Shown: positions 15,603 through 24,822 of the stretch, in pieces | How the letters are laid out: each line of letters begins with the position of its first letter | How positions within the stretch are numbered: position 1 is the stretch's first letter | NCBI RefSeq assembly: GCF_947654275.1 | Contig: NZ_CANTJS010000002.1 | Span: forward strand, 79,242 to 143,241 | DNA from: an uncultured Oscillibacter sp. | Lineage (GTDB): Bacteria; Bacillota; Clostridia; Oscillospirales; Oscillospiraceae | Length of the DNA stretch: 64,000 nucleotides | Direction of reading: 5' to 3' | Program-made: the position numbers and the translations under genes | Notes under the pieces: generated by a model | What the model saw: the letters and a program-made list of their open reading frames with translations, nothing else | The model's database searches: none | Told to the model about the DNA's origin: nothing

Positions 15603-17768
15603 ATGAGACATTTTTCCGAGGTTTACGCCCTGATGCGCCGGAAGAACAAACAGCAATACGCCCTTCTGGCGGGCTGCTGCTTCTTCTCCGTGCTGCTGAT
15701 TACGGCCTACGTCTGCATGATGCGGGCCCCCACCATCCTGAACGTCCTCCCCGAGGGAGGCGACAGCCGCAAGCAGATCATGATGATTTTTGCCCTGGCG
15801 GTTCTTGGCTGCGCCGTGTTTACCACCTATGCCTCCGGTCTCTTCTTCCGGCAGAAGTCCCGGGAGACCGGCGTGTTCCTGGCCCTGGGGGCCTCCCGGT
15901 CTCAGGTCCGCAGGGAGCTGTACCGGGAGCTGGGGGTGATCTCCCTGGGCTCCTGCGCCGCCGGGGCCGCCCTGGGCGGGCCCCTGGCCTGGGGGCTGTG
16001 GCAGGTGTTCCGCCTCTGCGTGGTGGATACGGAGGAGATGCGCCTGGTGTTCAACCCTGCCGCCTATGTCTGGTCCCTGGCCTTTTCCGCCTTTGTGATT
16101 GTCATGATGTTCCTTCTGGGGAGCCGGTCCGTGAAGCGGACCAACATCATCGACATCGTTCAGGAGAGCCACACATCCGAGCCCATCCGGGATGTCCCCC
16201 GGTGGTATGGGCCTGTTGGCATCGGCCTGCTGGCCCTGGGTGGCTTTCTGGGCTATATGTCCTCCTTCTTCTTCATAGGCATTCTCCACTGGTATCCCCC
16301 GGAGGGCCTGACCGGCATTTTCTATCTCCCCGCCCTGATGGGCCTCTATATGATTCTGCTCCACACGGTGGTCAACGGCTGGAACGGGAAAAAGAAGCTC
16401 TACAAGGACCTCATTGCCACCAGTCAGATGCGCTTCCAGGGCCGCCAGACTGTGCGGAACATGCTGGTGATGACCCTGCTGATTGCCGGCGCGTACTTCG
16501 GCAGCTTCTACACCCCCATGCTGGGCACCGGGTCCATGATTGAATACGATACCCGGCCTGTGGACTATGTGTATAACTTCCGGGCAGACCAGGACATCCC
16601 CCTGGAGGAGGAGGTCCGGGCCCTGGCGGAGGAGTACGGCGTGACCGTCACGGACTTTGCCGCCGTCCCCATGATTCGTCTGGCGGTGGACGGTGACCAC
16701 CACATCGAGGAGGAGGGCCCCATGGGCACCACCTGGCGTGCGGAATACGAGGAGGTCATGAGCACCGAGCTGTTTCTTTCCGCCTCCGGCTACGAGGCCC
16801 TGACGGGAGAGCGGGTGGACCTGGCCCCGGGCGAACTTCGCGGCGTCGTCGACGTGGAGGGGAGCAAGCTGGGCTTTGCCCCGGACAAGAGCCTCGTGAC
16901 CAACTATCTGACCGGGGAACAGATCCCCGTCACGTCCCTGGAGCCCCTGCGCTATGACAGCCTCTTCGGGCGCTATGTGATGAACGACGCCGACTTTGCC
17001 GCCCTCAGCGCGGGCCTGCCGGAGGAGTGGCGGGAGACTCAGGTCTGTTTCAACGTGGAAAACTGCGAGGAAACCTATGACTTTGCCAAGGCGCTGTTCA
17101 ACGAGATCGTGGACCGCTCCACCCTGGACGTGGCCCAGTTCAGCGGCTGGGACCCGGTGATCCGGGACCGGTACCTGGCGGAGGAGGGCGTTTACTTCCT
17201 GGACCGGGAGAACTGCGCAGAATACGGTTTTACAGTCATCGACTACGCTCAGCGGGACAGCTCTGCCTTCCGGATGAGCTGGCAGTACATGCCTGCGTTC
17301 CGGATTCTGGACAGGATGGACTTTGTGAAGACCATGGCGGTGTTCCTCATCCTTTTTGTCTTCGTGGCCGTGGTGTGTTTTTCCGCTGTGTTTGTGATTG
17401 CCTATACCCGGTGCATGACCATCGCCCTGACGAACCGGAAGGTCTACGACGACCTGCGGCATCTGGGGGCCTCCGACGCCTGGCTCCGCCGCTCCGTCCG
17501 GGGGCAGGTAAAGCGGGTGTTCCTGGTGCCCGCCCTGGCGGGCACGAGCCTGATCTACGCCTTCTACGTCATGATTATGTACTTCAACGGCAGTCCCGCA
17601 GGCATTACGCCCAGCGAGGCGGCGGGCCTTCTGGCCGCACTGGCGGTGGTGGCGGCGGTGTCTGCCCTGATCTACGGCGTGTACCGCCTGACCCTGGCCA
17701 GGGTCTGCCAGGCTCTCGGCCTGGAGCGGTCCGGGCGTCTTCCCGGCGGCCCTGCACTTCCAAAGTAA
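15603..17768 (+). CDS. FtsX-like ABC transporter permease (BceB-like)
   Basis: This 721-residue permease has about ten membrane segments. The first FtsX-type domain spans about residues 60-190 (FALAVLGCAVFTTYASGLFF, then RETGVFLALGASRSQVRREL). There is a long extracellular domain of about 240 residues between membrane segments in the middle (about 300-570), and a second FtsX core near the end (MAVFLILFVFVAVVCFSAVF, LRHLGASDAWLRRSVRGQ). This is the BceB plan, in which the large loop binds lantibiotics or bacitracin-like peptides. The ATPase partner is the preceding gene. The nearby two-component pair is AgrCA-like, not BceSR-like, which is unusual for such transporters. Confidence 0.85.
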   Translation: MRHFSEVYALMRRKNKQQYALLAGCCFFSVLLITAYVCMMRAPTILNVLPEGGDSRKQIMMIFALAVLGCAVFTTYASGLFFRQKSRETGVFLALGASRSQVRRELYRELGVISLGSCAAGAALGGPLAWGLWQVFRLCVVDTEEMRLVFNPAAYVWSLAFSAFVIVMMFLLGSRSVKRTNIIDIVQESHTSEPIRDVPRWYGPVGIGLLALGGFLGYMSSFFFIGILHWYPPEGLTGIFYLPALMGLYMILLHTVVNGWNGKKKLYKDLIATSQMRFQGRQTVRNMLVMTLLIAGAYFGSFYTPMLGTGSMIEYDTRPVDYVYNFRADQDIPLEEEVRALAEEYGVTVTDFAAVPMIRLAVDGDHHIEEEGPMGTTWRAEYEEVMSTELFLSASGYEALTGERVDLAPGELRGVVDVEGSKLGFAPDKSLVTNYLTGEQIPVTSLEPLRYDSLFGRYVMNDADFAALSAGLPEEWRETQVCFNVENCEETYDFAKALFNEIVDRSTLDVAQFSGWDPVIRDRYLAEEGVYFLDRENCAEYGFTVIDYAQRDSSAFRMSWQYMPAFRILDRMDFVKTMAVFLILFVFVAVVCFSAVFVIAYTRCMTIALTNRKVYDDLRHLGASDAWLRRSVRGQVKRVFLVPALAGTSLIYAFYVMIMYFNGSPAGITPSEAAGLLAALAVVAAVSALIYGVYRLTLARVCQALGLERSGRLPGGPALPK

Positions 17769-17901
17769 AAAGGGGAGTCTCCTGGAGCCGTCTGTTCCGA
17801 GGGTATCCAGTCCCGAAACAGGCGGCGTCAGGAAAGCCCTGGAGCAAACCGGCCTTCTCTCCGGCAGGCAGACACAGCGCATCCCAGAGGATACAGCAAA
17901 A

Positions 17902-17939
17902 CGGGGCCGCTCTTCGAGGAAAGTCGAAAAGCGGCCCCG
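17902..17939 (-). terminator. Terminator of the kinase-DegV gene (bidirectional hairpin)
   Basis: A 16-bp stem with one mismatch (CGGGGCCGCTCTTCGA with TCGAAAAGCGGCCCCG) has a six-base loop. On the minus strand the stem is followed by TTTTGC, making it a terminator for the gene ending at 17977. It also separates that gene from the convergent ABC permease. Confidence 0.75.
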
Positions 17940-17976
17940 CTTGATGTTCAGCGGGCTGCGCGGATTGTGAAACAGG

Positions 17977-20676
17977 CTACGCGGTTCCCTCCCGGTCCGG
18001 TGTACGGAGGAAGGTATCCGCCGCGTCGTCCCGCCGCATGAACAGCAGGCCGAAGGACTCCGGGCCGCAGTTGCTGGAGATGGCGGAAGATGCCTTTTGC
18101 AGATACACCCGTTCAAAGGGGCAGTGCTGCTGCACCAGGCTCTCGATATACTGGAGCCGTTTTTCATCCATTCCGGAGTAGGTGATGAAGAGAATCCGCC
18201 GGTCGATGCTTCCGGTGTTCTGGAGCGTCTTCTTGATATACCGCTTCGCCACATGGGAAAAGTTCCCCATCTCCATGCTTCCCACCACCATCCGGCTCTT
18301 TTTCAGCACCAGAACCGGATGCAGGAGAAGGGCGTCGCAGAGAACCTGCACCCGCTTTGAAATGCGCCCGGACCGGCACATCATATGGGTGCTGTTGATG
18401 ATGAACGCAGAGGAGATGAGCCGCTCTATCCGCCTCACCGCGTCCAGGATTTCCGTCTTCGAGGCATGATGCTCCGCCATATGGGCCGCGCACAGCACCG
18501 ACAGGCCCATGCTGCTGGAGAGGTGTCCGGAATCGATCACCGTGACATTTTCAAAGGATTTTGCCGCCTCAAGGGCGTTTTGATAGCCCTCGCTGACGTG
18601 CTTTGCCATGCTGATGTGAATGATATTCTGGGCCTCTGTCAGCTTCCCCGCGAAAAACCGCTCGTAGTCCTCCACGTCGGGCGGCTGGGAATACCCTTTC
18701 CGCCCCGCGGCAAGGTGCATCAGCAGCTCGTCGGGCCGCAGCTCCTCCAGGTCCAGGAACCGCCCCTCTTCTGTGCAGACATAGTAGGGACAGACGGAGA
18801 TGCCGAACTCCTTCCGGAGGGACTCCGGCAGATCGCACACGCTGTCCGTCGTAATCAGGATGGAGCGCCTCTGGGCCTGTTCAAAAATCAGGATGTCCTT
18901 TTCAATGTCCGCCTGCCGGGCCTCCTCATTCAGCCGCACCAGGCCCTTGGGCAGGATGCTCAGCACCGCCGCCTCCAGCAGCGCGCCGCTGACCGGCTTG
19001 GCCAGATATCCGCTGAAGCCCTCCTTCCGGTAGAGAAGCTGGTTGTCGCTGCCCGCATTGGCGGTCAGGGCCACCACAGGCACGTCCTGGCACAGGCCGC
19101 CCGGCTGGACCCGCAGGGCGTGGAGGCACTTGATTCCGTCCATCTCCGGCATGAGATGGTCCATCAGAATACAGTCGTAATGATGGTTCTGGGCCAGACG
19201 CAGGCACTCGGCTCCGCTGCGGGCAGTGTCAATTTGAATCTTGGTCTCCGACAGCAGCTTTTTCACCACCATCAGATTCATGTCATTGTCGTCTACCACC
19301 AGGATATGGGCGTCCGGCGCCTCGAAGCTCTGCCGGTACGCCTCACCCTCCCGCACTCTTGTCCGGGTGGCCAGCGTAAAGGTTCCCAGCTCCGTGTCGT
19401 CCACAATGTCCTGGTCCAGCACCACCACAAACTTGGAGCCCTTGGTGTAGACGCTGTTCACGCTGATCTCGCCGTCCATCAGCTCCACCAGCTGATGAAC
19501 AATGCTCAGCCCCAGTCCGGTGCCCTCAATGTAGCGGTTCCGCTCCTCCTCCACCCGCCGGAAGGCGTTGAAGATGTAGGGAATGTTCTCCTTTTTCACG
19601 CCCTGGCCGGTGTCCTCCACGGAATACCAGACCCGGACCCGGTTGATTCCCTGACGCTCGCACCGGACGGAGAGGGTGACGGACCCCTCGCTGGTGTATT
19701 TCACCGCGTTGTTCAGCAGATTGATCAGAATTTGTTTGATGCGCACTTCATCGCCGCAGAGCATGCTGGGAATGGAGGAATCCACCTGGAGCTTGAATTC
19801 CAGGCCCTTTTCCTTGGCCTTGATCCAGATCATGTTGACAATTTCGGAGAAGAGGGCCCCGGTCTCATAGGAGACGTTTACAATCTCCATCTTCCCGGAT
19901 TTGATTTTGGAGATGTCCAGAATGTCGTTAATCAGGGACAGCAGCATCTTGCTGGCCCCCTGGATATTCCGGGCATTCTCCGCCACTTCCTCCGAGATGT
20001 GCTCCCGGAGAATGATTTCATTCAGCCCGATGATGGTGTTGATGGGCGTGCGGATCTCATGGCTCATGCTGGAAAAGAAGTGGTTTTCCGCCCGGTTCAG
20101 CTCCTCAATCTCCTTTTTCTGCCGCTGGGAAAGGGCGTTTTCCTCCTCATACATCCGGTTCAGGAACATGAGCAGGATGCTGGTGAGCAGTCCCACCATA
20201 ATCATGGAAAAGGCGGAATCAAACAGGGCGTCGTGCTGGGTGTTCGGCGCGGCCAGCGCCGGAACATAAAAGGCCGTGCCGTAGCAAAGCATGGTTTCCG
20301 CCGTGCACAAAATGAAAAACACGACTCTCCGCCGTCCCTGAAGGGTGATGCAGACATAGATGAAGCAGAGCACGAACCACTCCGGCACACCGCTGTAAAA
20401 GCCGCCTGCGGAGAAGAAGGTGATGGGAAACAGGGTCAGTAGCAGCATCGCAATGAGTGTAGCCCCCGTGTGGACGCGCTTTTTCTGAATGCTCAGCTTG
20501 ACGATCAGCGCCATGGCGGCCAGGCTGGCCAGCATAATCAGAATATTCCAGATGTTCCTGCCCATGGGCAGGGTGAACGCAATCGCAATCATGCACACGC
20601 CCGTCACGATGCGGAACATCCGCTCCCGGAGGCTGATGCTGTGATCGCTGATGATTTCAAACCATTTTTTTATCAC
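17977..20676 (-). CDS. Hybrid histidine kinase with C-terminal DegV domain
   Basis: This protein of about 899 residues has an unusual architecture. The N-terminus has about six membrane segments. Then come a coiled stretch, HisKA with FFSSMSHEIRTPINTIIG, HATPase_c (N-box ILINLLNNAVKYT, G-box GTGLGLSIVHQL), and a receiver domain with ILVVDDNDMN and phosphoacceptor DCILMDHLMPEMDG. After residue about 610 a full DegV-like domain begins (SILITTDSVCDLPESLRKEF) and continues through KGYSQPPDVEDY, VTVIDSGHLSSSMG, CRSGRIS and a C-terminal SNCGPESFGLLF in place of the usual HTGPG. DegV proteins bind fatty acids. GTG 20676 is favoured, since AGGAG overlaps the GTG at 20688. It lies after the hybrid kinase and receiver genes on the same strand. 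Confidence 0.82.
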   Translation of the reverse strand: MIKKWFEIISDHSISLRERMFRIVTGVCMIAIAFTLPMGRNIWNILIMLASLAAMALIVKLSIQKKRVHTGATLIAMLLLTLFPITFFSAGGFYSGVPEWFVLCFIYVCITLQGRRRVVFFILCTAETMLCYGTAFYVPALAAPNTQHDALFDSAFSMIMVGLLTSILLMFLNRMYEEENALSQRQKKEIEELNRAENHFFSSMSHEIRTPINTIIGLNEIILREHISEEVAENARNIQGASKMLLSLINDILDISKIKSGKMEIVNVSYETGALFSEIVNMIWIKAKEKGLEFKLQVDSSIPSMLCGDEVRIKQILINLLNNAVKYTSEGSVTLSVRCERQGINRVRVWYSVEDTGQGVKKENIPYIFNAFRRVEEERNRYIEGTGLGLSIVHQLVELMDGEISVNSVYTKGSKFVVVLDQDIVDDTELGTFTLATRTRVREGEAYRQSFEAPDAHILVVDDNDMNLMVVKKLLSETKIQIDTARSGAECLRLAQNHHYDCILMDHLMPEMDGIKCLHALRVQPGGLCQDVPVVALTANAGSDNQLLYRKEGFSGYLAKPVSGALLEAAVLSILPKGLVRLNEEARQADIEKDILIFEQAQRRSILITTDSVCDLPESLRKEFGISVCPYYVCTEEGRFLDLEELRPDELLMHLAAGRKGYSQPPDVEDYERFFAGKLTEAQNIIHISMAKHVSEGYQNALEAAKSFENVTVIDSGHLSSSMGLSVLCAAHMAEHHASKTEILDAVRRIERLISSAFIINSTHMMCRSGRISKRVQVLCDALLLHPVLVLKKSRMVVGSMEMGNFSHVAKRYIKKTLQNTGSIDRRILFITYSGMDEKRLQYIESLVQQHCPFERVYLQKASSAISSNCGPESFGLLFMRRDDAADTFLRTPDREGTA

Positions 20677-20821
20677 GAAGACTTCCACTCCTCAGAACAC
20701 GGCATTTTCAATAAAGAAGGCCGGAATATCACATGCATAAACGAAGCGGGGATTCCCGGGCGGACGTCAGTGGTCCGGACGTCCGCATGGGGCAAGGGAA
20801 AGACACACGCTTTGGTTCGCC

Positions 20822-23368
20822 TCAGAGCCCGGCAATCCGTCCGCAGAGCTCCTCGTGAGCCCGCAGCAGGGCGTCGTGGTGCTCCCGGATAAACGCCACA
20901 TCGCCCCGTTTTCCCGCAAGTTCCAGCTCCTTTGCCTGAGCAGAGAGGGTTTCCGCCCCGATGGTCAGAGACGTGCTTTTCAGCGCGTGGACCTTAACCG
21001 CATAGTCCGTCCAGTTGGCGCTTTCATACAAAGAGACAATCTCAGCCCGCTTTTCCTCCCCCTGGTCGTGGAACATCCGCAGCATCTCCCGGTAAAAGCT
21101 TTCATCCCCGGCGCAGTAGTCCATGCCCAGATCCACGTTGATGCCGGCCTCGACAAGCAGGCCGCAGGGAAGAGCAGAGCCGCTGCCTCCGGTCTCCGGC
21201 AAGCCGGCGGCCTCCGGGGCAGGGAGAACCTCCCCGGCAGAGGGCTCCGGGACCGCCGCCGGAGCGGCCCCTGCGGGGCCGGGCGGCACGTCCTTGCCCG
21301 CGGGCCGGGCGCTGTACTGAATGCAGCTCTTGGGCAGCACCTTCCGCAGGACCCGCTCCAGAACGGTGCGCTCAATGGGCTTGGGAACAAATTCGGTAAA
21401 GCCCTCGCTGCGGAACATCTCCCGGGCGCCGCTGACCGTGTTGGCGGTCAGTGCAATCACCGGCAGATCCTGATACATGCCGTCGCGCAGCTTGCGGATT
21501 TTTTTCAGCGTTTCCACGCCGTCGAATCCCGGCATCATATGGTCCAGGAAAATGATGTCGTAGGAAACGCTGCCGCACTGGGCAATTGCTTCCCTTCCGC
21601 TGAGGCAGGTGTCCACCTCGATCCCGTAGCTTCCAAGAACGCCCTTGGCCACTACGAGGTTCATCTCCTCGTCGTCCACCGCCAGAGCCCGGACGCCTAC
21701 GCAGGTGAAGGGCTTCCGGCCTGCGGCCTGGTCCTCCGCAAAGCCCCGCTCGCCGGTCTCCCCGTTCAGCAGATTCGCGACGGAAAGGGCGGAGAAGGGC
21801 TTATGTATCACCAGGAGCCGGCTTCCGCTGTTCAGGTTAAACTCCCTGTCCGCGATAATCACCACCCGGAGGCTGTCCGCCAGCTCTTCATAATACGCCG
21901 GGTTCTCCTCATATTCCGATTGGACGATGAACACATGGGTCAGCTCGTGGCTGCGCCGCACCTTGAGCAGGCCTTCAAAGTTGTGCACCTGATAGCCCTT
22001 CACACCCAGTCCCCGCATCAGACTCAGAATCAGACCGTCGTAATATTCCCGGACCTCGTCGCAGCTGTATTTCTCCGGCCGGAAATAGCACGCGATGCAG
22101 AGCTGATCCGGCTGGTTCAGCACAATGCAGGGCTGTTCGTCCGCGACGCCCTGGGGCACCACAATATGGGCGGACAGACCCTGCCGGTCTCCTCCGTCAA
22201 AATGGAGAAAACCGCCCATGGCCTTCAGCAGTCCCTGGGCGATGGGCAGACCCAGTCCAAGCCCGCCTGCGAAGCGGCTGCTTCCGGAATCCGCCTGGTA
22301 AAACACGTCGCACATCTGCGTCAGCTGGTCGCTGGTCATGCCGATGCCGGTGTCCCGGATATCCACAATCAGGTTGATTCCGTAATGCTCCCGGCGGGAT
22401 TTGATGCGGACGTTGATTCCGCCCTCTTCCGTGAATTTGATGGAGTTCTCCACCAGGGTTTTGAGCACATGGGAGATTTTCTCCGGGTCGCCCACCAGCA
22501 CCGCCGGCATCTTGGGGTCAATGTCAAATACCAGCTCCAGATGCTGGCGGTTGCTTTGCAGAGCGGTCGTCGTGATGACGTCGTTGAGGACTGAGGTGAT
22601 CGTATATTCCTTTTTGGCGGGCGTCAGTGTGCCCTCCACGATTTCCGTGTAGTCCAGCATATTGTTGATCTGGTTGGACAGCCGCTTTCCCGCCATTTTG
22701 ATGGAGGTCATGTCCGCCCGGATGTCCGGGGGGAGTTCTTTCCCCAGGGCCACCTCGCTGATTCCGATGACCATATTGATGGGCGTGCGGAGCTCATGGG
22801 ATACGTTGGACAAAAAGACCGCGTTCTGCTTCCCGGCGGATTCCAGCTCCGCGAATACGTGCTCATACCACTTTCCCTGAGCGGTCCGGCGGTTGATCCA
22901 ATATGCCGCCAGCACCGCGCCGCCCAGGGTCACCAGGAACCCCAGCGCCAGACGGAAGGCATTCTGAAGCCCCATCTGATGGGAGATTGTGCGGAGAATC
23001 AGGCCGTGATACAGCAGGATCACCCCATACAGCAGCCCCAGCACATAGAGAATCCACTTTTTGTTCAGCATGAACAGGGACAGTATCAGAATGCAGGCGA
23101 TGGCGGGCACATCAAAAAGACTGGATTCATGCACACCGAAAAAGAAGAATTCAATGAGCATCAGTCCAGCGCTTAAATTTTCATAGAACGTATTGGAACC
23201 GAGCCTTGCGATATGCAGAATCCATACGCTGAAGCAGCCCGCCGTCATCAGCGGGAGCATCCAGAGCTCCCAGTCCATGACCAGAGTCACCAGGCCCAGG
23301 ACTCCGCTGAACACCGTAGCGACGACAGCCAGCAGCAGGTGCCGGCTGATCTGCTCCTCCGCCCTCAT
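20822..23368 (-). CDS. Hybrid sensor histidine kinase with receiver and HPt domains
   Basis: This is an 848-residue kinase. The N-terminus has about six membrane segments (to about residue 165). It has HisKA (VFLSNVSHELRTPINMVIG), HATPase_c (LVENSIKFTEEGG, GLGLGLPIAQGL), a degenerate receiver-like stretch lacking the acceptor Asp (around HVFIVQSEYEEN), and an intact receiver (VRALAVDDEEMNL, IIFLDHMMPGFDG, KPIERTV). A Pro/Ala/Gly-rich linker leads to a C-terminal HPt domain with VKVHALKSTSLTIG. The start ATG overlaps the stop of the lone receiver gene as ATGA. The HPt supplies a phosphotransfer step, so phosphate may pass from here to the lone receiver or to the kinase-DegV protein. The signal is unknown. 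Confidence 0.88.
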   Translation of the reverse strand: MRAEEQISRHLLLAVVATVFSGVLGLVTLVMDWELWMLPLMTAGCFSVWILHIARLGSNTFYENLSAGLMLIEFFFFGVHESSLFDVPAIACILILSLFMLNKKWILYVLGLLYGVILLYHGLILRTISHQMGLQNAFRLALGFLVTLGGAVLAAYWINRRTAQGKWYEHVFAELESAGKQNAVFLSNVSHELRTPINMVIGISEVALGKELPPDIRADMTSIKMAGKRLSNQINNMLDYTEIVEGTLTPAKKEYTITSVLNDVITTTALQSNRQHLELVFDIDPKMPAVLVGDPEKISHVLKTLVENSIKFTEEGGINVRIKSRREHYGINLIVDIRDTGIGMTSDQLTQMCDVFYQADSGSSRFAGGLGLGLPIAQGLLKAMGGFLHFDGGDRQGLSAHIVVPQGVADEQPCIVLNQPDQLCIACYFRPEKYSCDEVREYYDGLILSLMRGLGVKGYQVHNFEGLLKVRRSHELTHVFIVQSEYEENPAYYEELADSLRVVIIADREFNLNSGSRLLVIHKPFSALSVANLLNGETGERGFAEDQAAGRKPFTCVGVRALAVDDEEMNLVVAKGVLGSYGIEVDTCLSGREAIAQCGSVSYDIIFLDHMMPGFDGVETLKKIRKLRDGMYQDLPVIALTANTVSGAREMFRSEGFTEFVPKPIERTVLERVLRKVLPKSCIQYSARPAGKDVPPGPAGAAPAAVPEPSAGEVLPAPEAAGLPETGGSGSALPCGLLVEAGINVDLGMDYCAGDESFYREMLRMFHDQGEEKRAEIVSLYESANWTDYAVKVHALKSTSLTIGAETLSAQAKELELAGKRGDVAFIREHHDALLRAHEELCGRIAGL

Positions 23369-23733
23369 GCCTTCTCAAACTCCAGTGCGACCCGTCTGAG
23401 GAGCTCTTCCGGCCGGTAGGGCTTTTTCAAATAGTTCACTGCGCCCAGTTTGATGGCATTCTGGACGTCTTCCTCCAGACCGGATGCCGTCAGGAAGATG
23501 ACGGGGACGTCCGCGGCGAATTCCTTCATGCGCTCAAAGGTCTCGATGCCGTTCATTCCCGGCATGTCAATATCCAAAAGGACCATATCGGCCTTCTCGC
23601 TTCTCAGCTTCTCCAGCGCGTCAATTCCGGAATCCGCCAGGAATACGTCATATTCCTTGCCCAGGATGATCCTGGTTCTGGCCAGGTTCATGTTGTCGTC
23701 GTCAACCACTAAAATCCGTTTTTTCATGTCCAT
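23365..23733 (-). CDS. Single-domain response regulator (CheY-like)
   Basis: This is a 122-residue receiver domain with no output domain. The motifs are complete: ILVVDDDNMNLART (acidic pocket), MVLLDIDMPGMNG (phosphoacceptor Asp), FLTAS (Thr) and YLKKPYRPEEL (Lys). ATG 23733 has GGAGG seven bases upstream. It overlaps the hybrid kinase by four bases, so the two are translationally coupled. It is probably the terminal or intermediate receiver in a phosphorelay with the HPt-bearing kinase. Confidence 0.9.
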   Translation of the reverse strand: MDMKKRILVVDDDNMNLARTRIILGKEYDVFLADSGIDALEKLRSEKADMVLLDIDMPGMNGIETFERMKEFAADVPVIFLTASGLEEDVQNAIKLGAVNYLKKPYRPEELLRRVALEFEKA

Positions 23734-23782
23734 ATCATAGCCTCCCTGTTATGCTGCCGGGACCAAAGCCCTATCGCCTTGT

Positions 23783-23811
23783 ATTTTAAATGAAACCCGC
23801 AGGAAAATCAA
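23783..23811 (-). promoter_or_regulatory. Promoter of the phosphorelay operon
   Basis: On the minus strand, TTGATT (23806-23811) and TAAAAT (23783-23788) are 17 bases apart. They lie about 50 bases before the start of the receiver gene. Confidence 0.6.
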
Positions 23812-23872
23812 GCCCATAATTCACGAAAAATGTAAATGTTCCATCCCCGGGAAAACAGATGGCGGAGGGGGT

Positions 23873-24256
23873 TCAGCGCCGCCCCGCGTCCGGGGCCGGG
23901 GTGGTGACGATGATCTTCTCCGGGGTAATGACCAGCGCGCCCTTGGCGGTGGCAGAGCCTTTAAACAGGGTTTCCACCGATTTCTTGAAGGCGTCCACAA
24001 TGGGGCCCTCCGTGATATACCCGGCGGAGCCCTTGATCTGATAGCCCTCCAGAGTAGCTCCGCTGCTGACGGAAACGGCGATTTTGCCATTCTTCCGGAT
24101 GTTGCGCAGGGTGGTTTCCAGGAACACGTCGCCCACCAGCAGCCTGCCGTCATCGCTTACGTCCTTGAACGCCACAGGCACCACGTTGGGCTCCTGGTCA
24201 TAGGTTGCCAGATACCACATCTGTTCCTTCAGCAGCTTTTTCACGTTTTCGTTCAT
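23873..24256 (-). CDS. Pyridoxamine 5'-phosphate oxidase family (FMN-binding split barrel) protein
   Basis: This is a 127-residue protein starting MNENVKKLLKEQMWYLAT. The sequence TYDQEPNVVPVAFKDV, then LLVGDVFLETTLRNIRKNGKIAVSV, and KGSAGYITEGPIVDAF follow the pattern of short flavin-binding PNPOx-fold proteins, in which the first strands bind FMN. No substrate can be assigned. It is transcribed divergently from an HxlR regulator, which often controls the flavoprotein next to it, so redox or electrophile stress response is a reasonable inference. Confidence 0.8.
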   Translation of the reverse strand: MNENVKKLLKEQMWYLATYDQEPNVVPVAFKDVSDDGRLLVGDVFLETTLRNIRKNGKIAVSVSSGATLEGYQIKGSAGYITEGPIVDAFKKSVETLFKGSATAKGALVITPEKIIVTTPAPDAGRR

Positions 24257-24319
24257 ATTTAACAGCCTCCTTCTGAATTTGCGGAATGGGAAGAATTCCC
24301 GCTGTCTGGAAGTGGCCTT

Positions 24320-24348
24320 ATTGTAGCCCAGGGGATTGCGACCGTAAA
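24320..24348 (-). promoter_or_regulatory. Promoter of the PNPOx-family gene
   Basis: On the minus strand, TTTACG (24343-24348) and TACAAT (24320-24325) are spaced by 17 bases, about 64 bases before the start codon. AT-rich repeats of ATAAATTT between here and the divergent promoter (24350-24390) may hold the binding site of the HxlR protein. Confidence 0.55.
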
Positions 24349-24391
24349 GATATCAATAAATTTATGAGTTGCTTATAAATTTCATAGTAAC

Positions 24392-24420
24392 TTGTAAGGG
24401 CCCGGCACAGACGCTATACT
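24392..24420 (+). promoter_or_regulatory. Promoter of the HxlR gene
   Basis: TTGTAA (24392-24397) and TATACT (24415-24420) are 17 bases apart. Transcription should begin near 24427, only a few bases before the GTG at 24433. The mRNA would then have almost no leader, or translation begins further downstream. Confidence 0.6.
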
Positions 24421-24432
24421 CAACATAAAGAG

Positions 24433-24822
24433 GTGACGAACATATATCAGGCAAAATTGGAAAAAGACATCCGCTGTCCCCTGGAATACGGCCTGGAGGT
24501 ATTCGGCGGCAAATGGAAATCCCGAATCATCTGCGTCCTGGCGGTCAAGGAGGTTCTGCGGTACGGCGAGCTGCGGAGGGAAATGGGGAATATCACAGAC
24601 GCCGTGCTGGCGTCGGCTCTGAAGGAGCTGATTGCCTCGCAGCTCGTGTCGCGAACCTCCTATGATGAGATTCCGCCCCGGGTGGAATATTCCCTGACGG
24701 ACAGGGGGCGGTCGGTTGTTCCGATTTTGCGGAGCATCTGCCAGTGGGCGGGCTTTCATTATAAGGAGGATTACAGTAGCGCCATGGTCCACTGCCGGAA
24801 ATGCGACTATAAGCCGCATTAA
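24433..24822 (+). CDS. HxlR family transcriptional regulator
   Basis: This is a protein of up to 129 residues with a single winged-helix domain of the HxlR type. RCPLEYGLEVFGGKWKSRII holds the usual C-P-x-E...GGKW signature. It continues with RYGELRREMGNITDAVLASAL (recognition helix region) and PPRVEYSLTDRGRSVVPIL. HxlR proteins use a conserved N-terminal cysteine to sense electrophiles or oxidants; here it is the Cys of RCPLEY. The start is uncertain: GTG 24433 is almost at the predicted transcription start, and TTG 24457 would also keep the domain. It likely represses or activates the divergent flavoprotein gene and itself. Confidence 0.85.
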   Translation: MTNIYQAKLEKDIRCPLEYGLEVFGGKWKSRIICVLAVKEVLRYGELRREMGNITDAVLASALKELIASQLVSRTSYDEIPPRVEYSLTDRGRSVVPILRSICQWAGFHYKEDYSSAMVHCRKCDYKPH

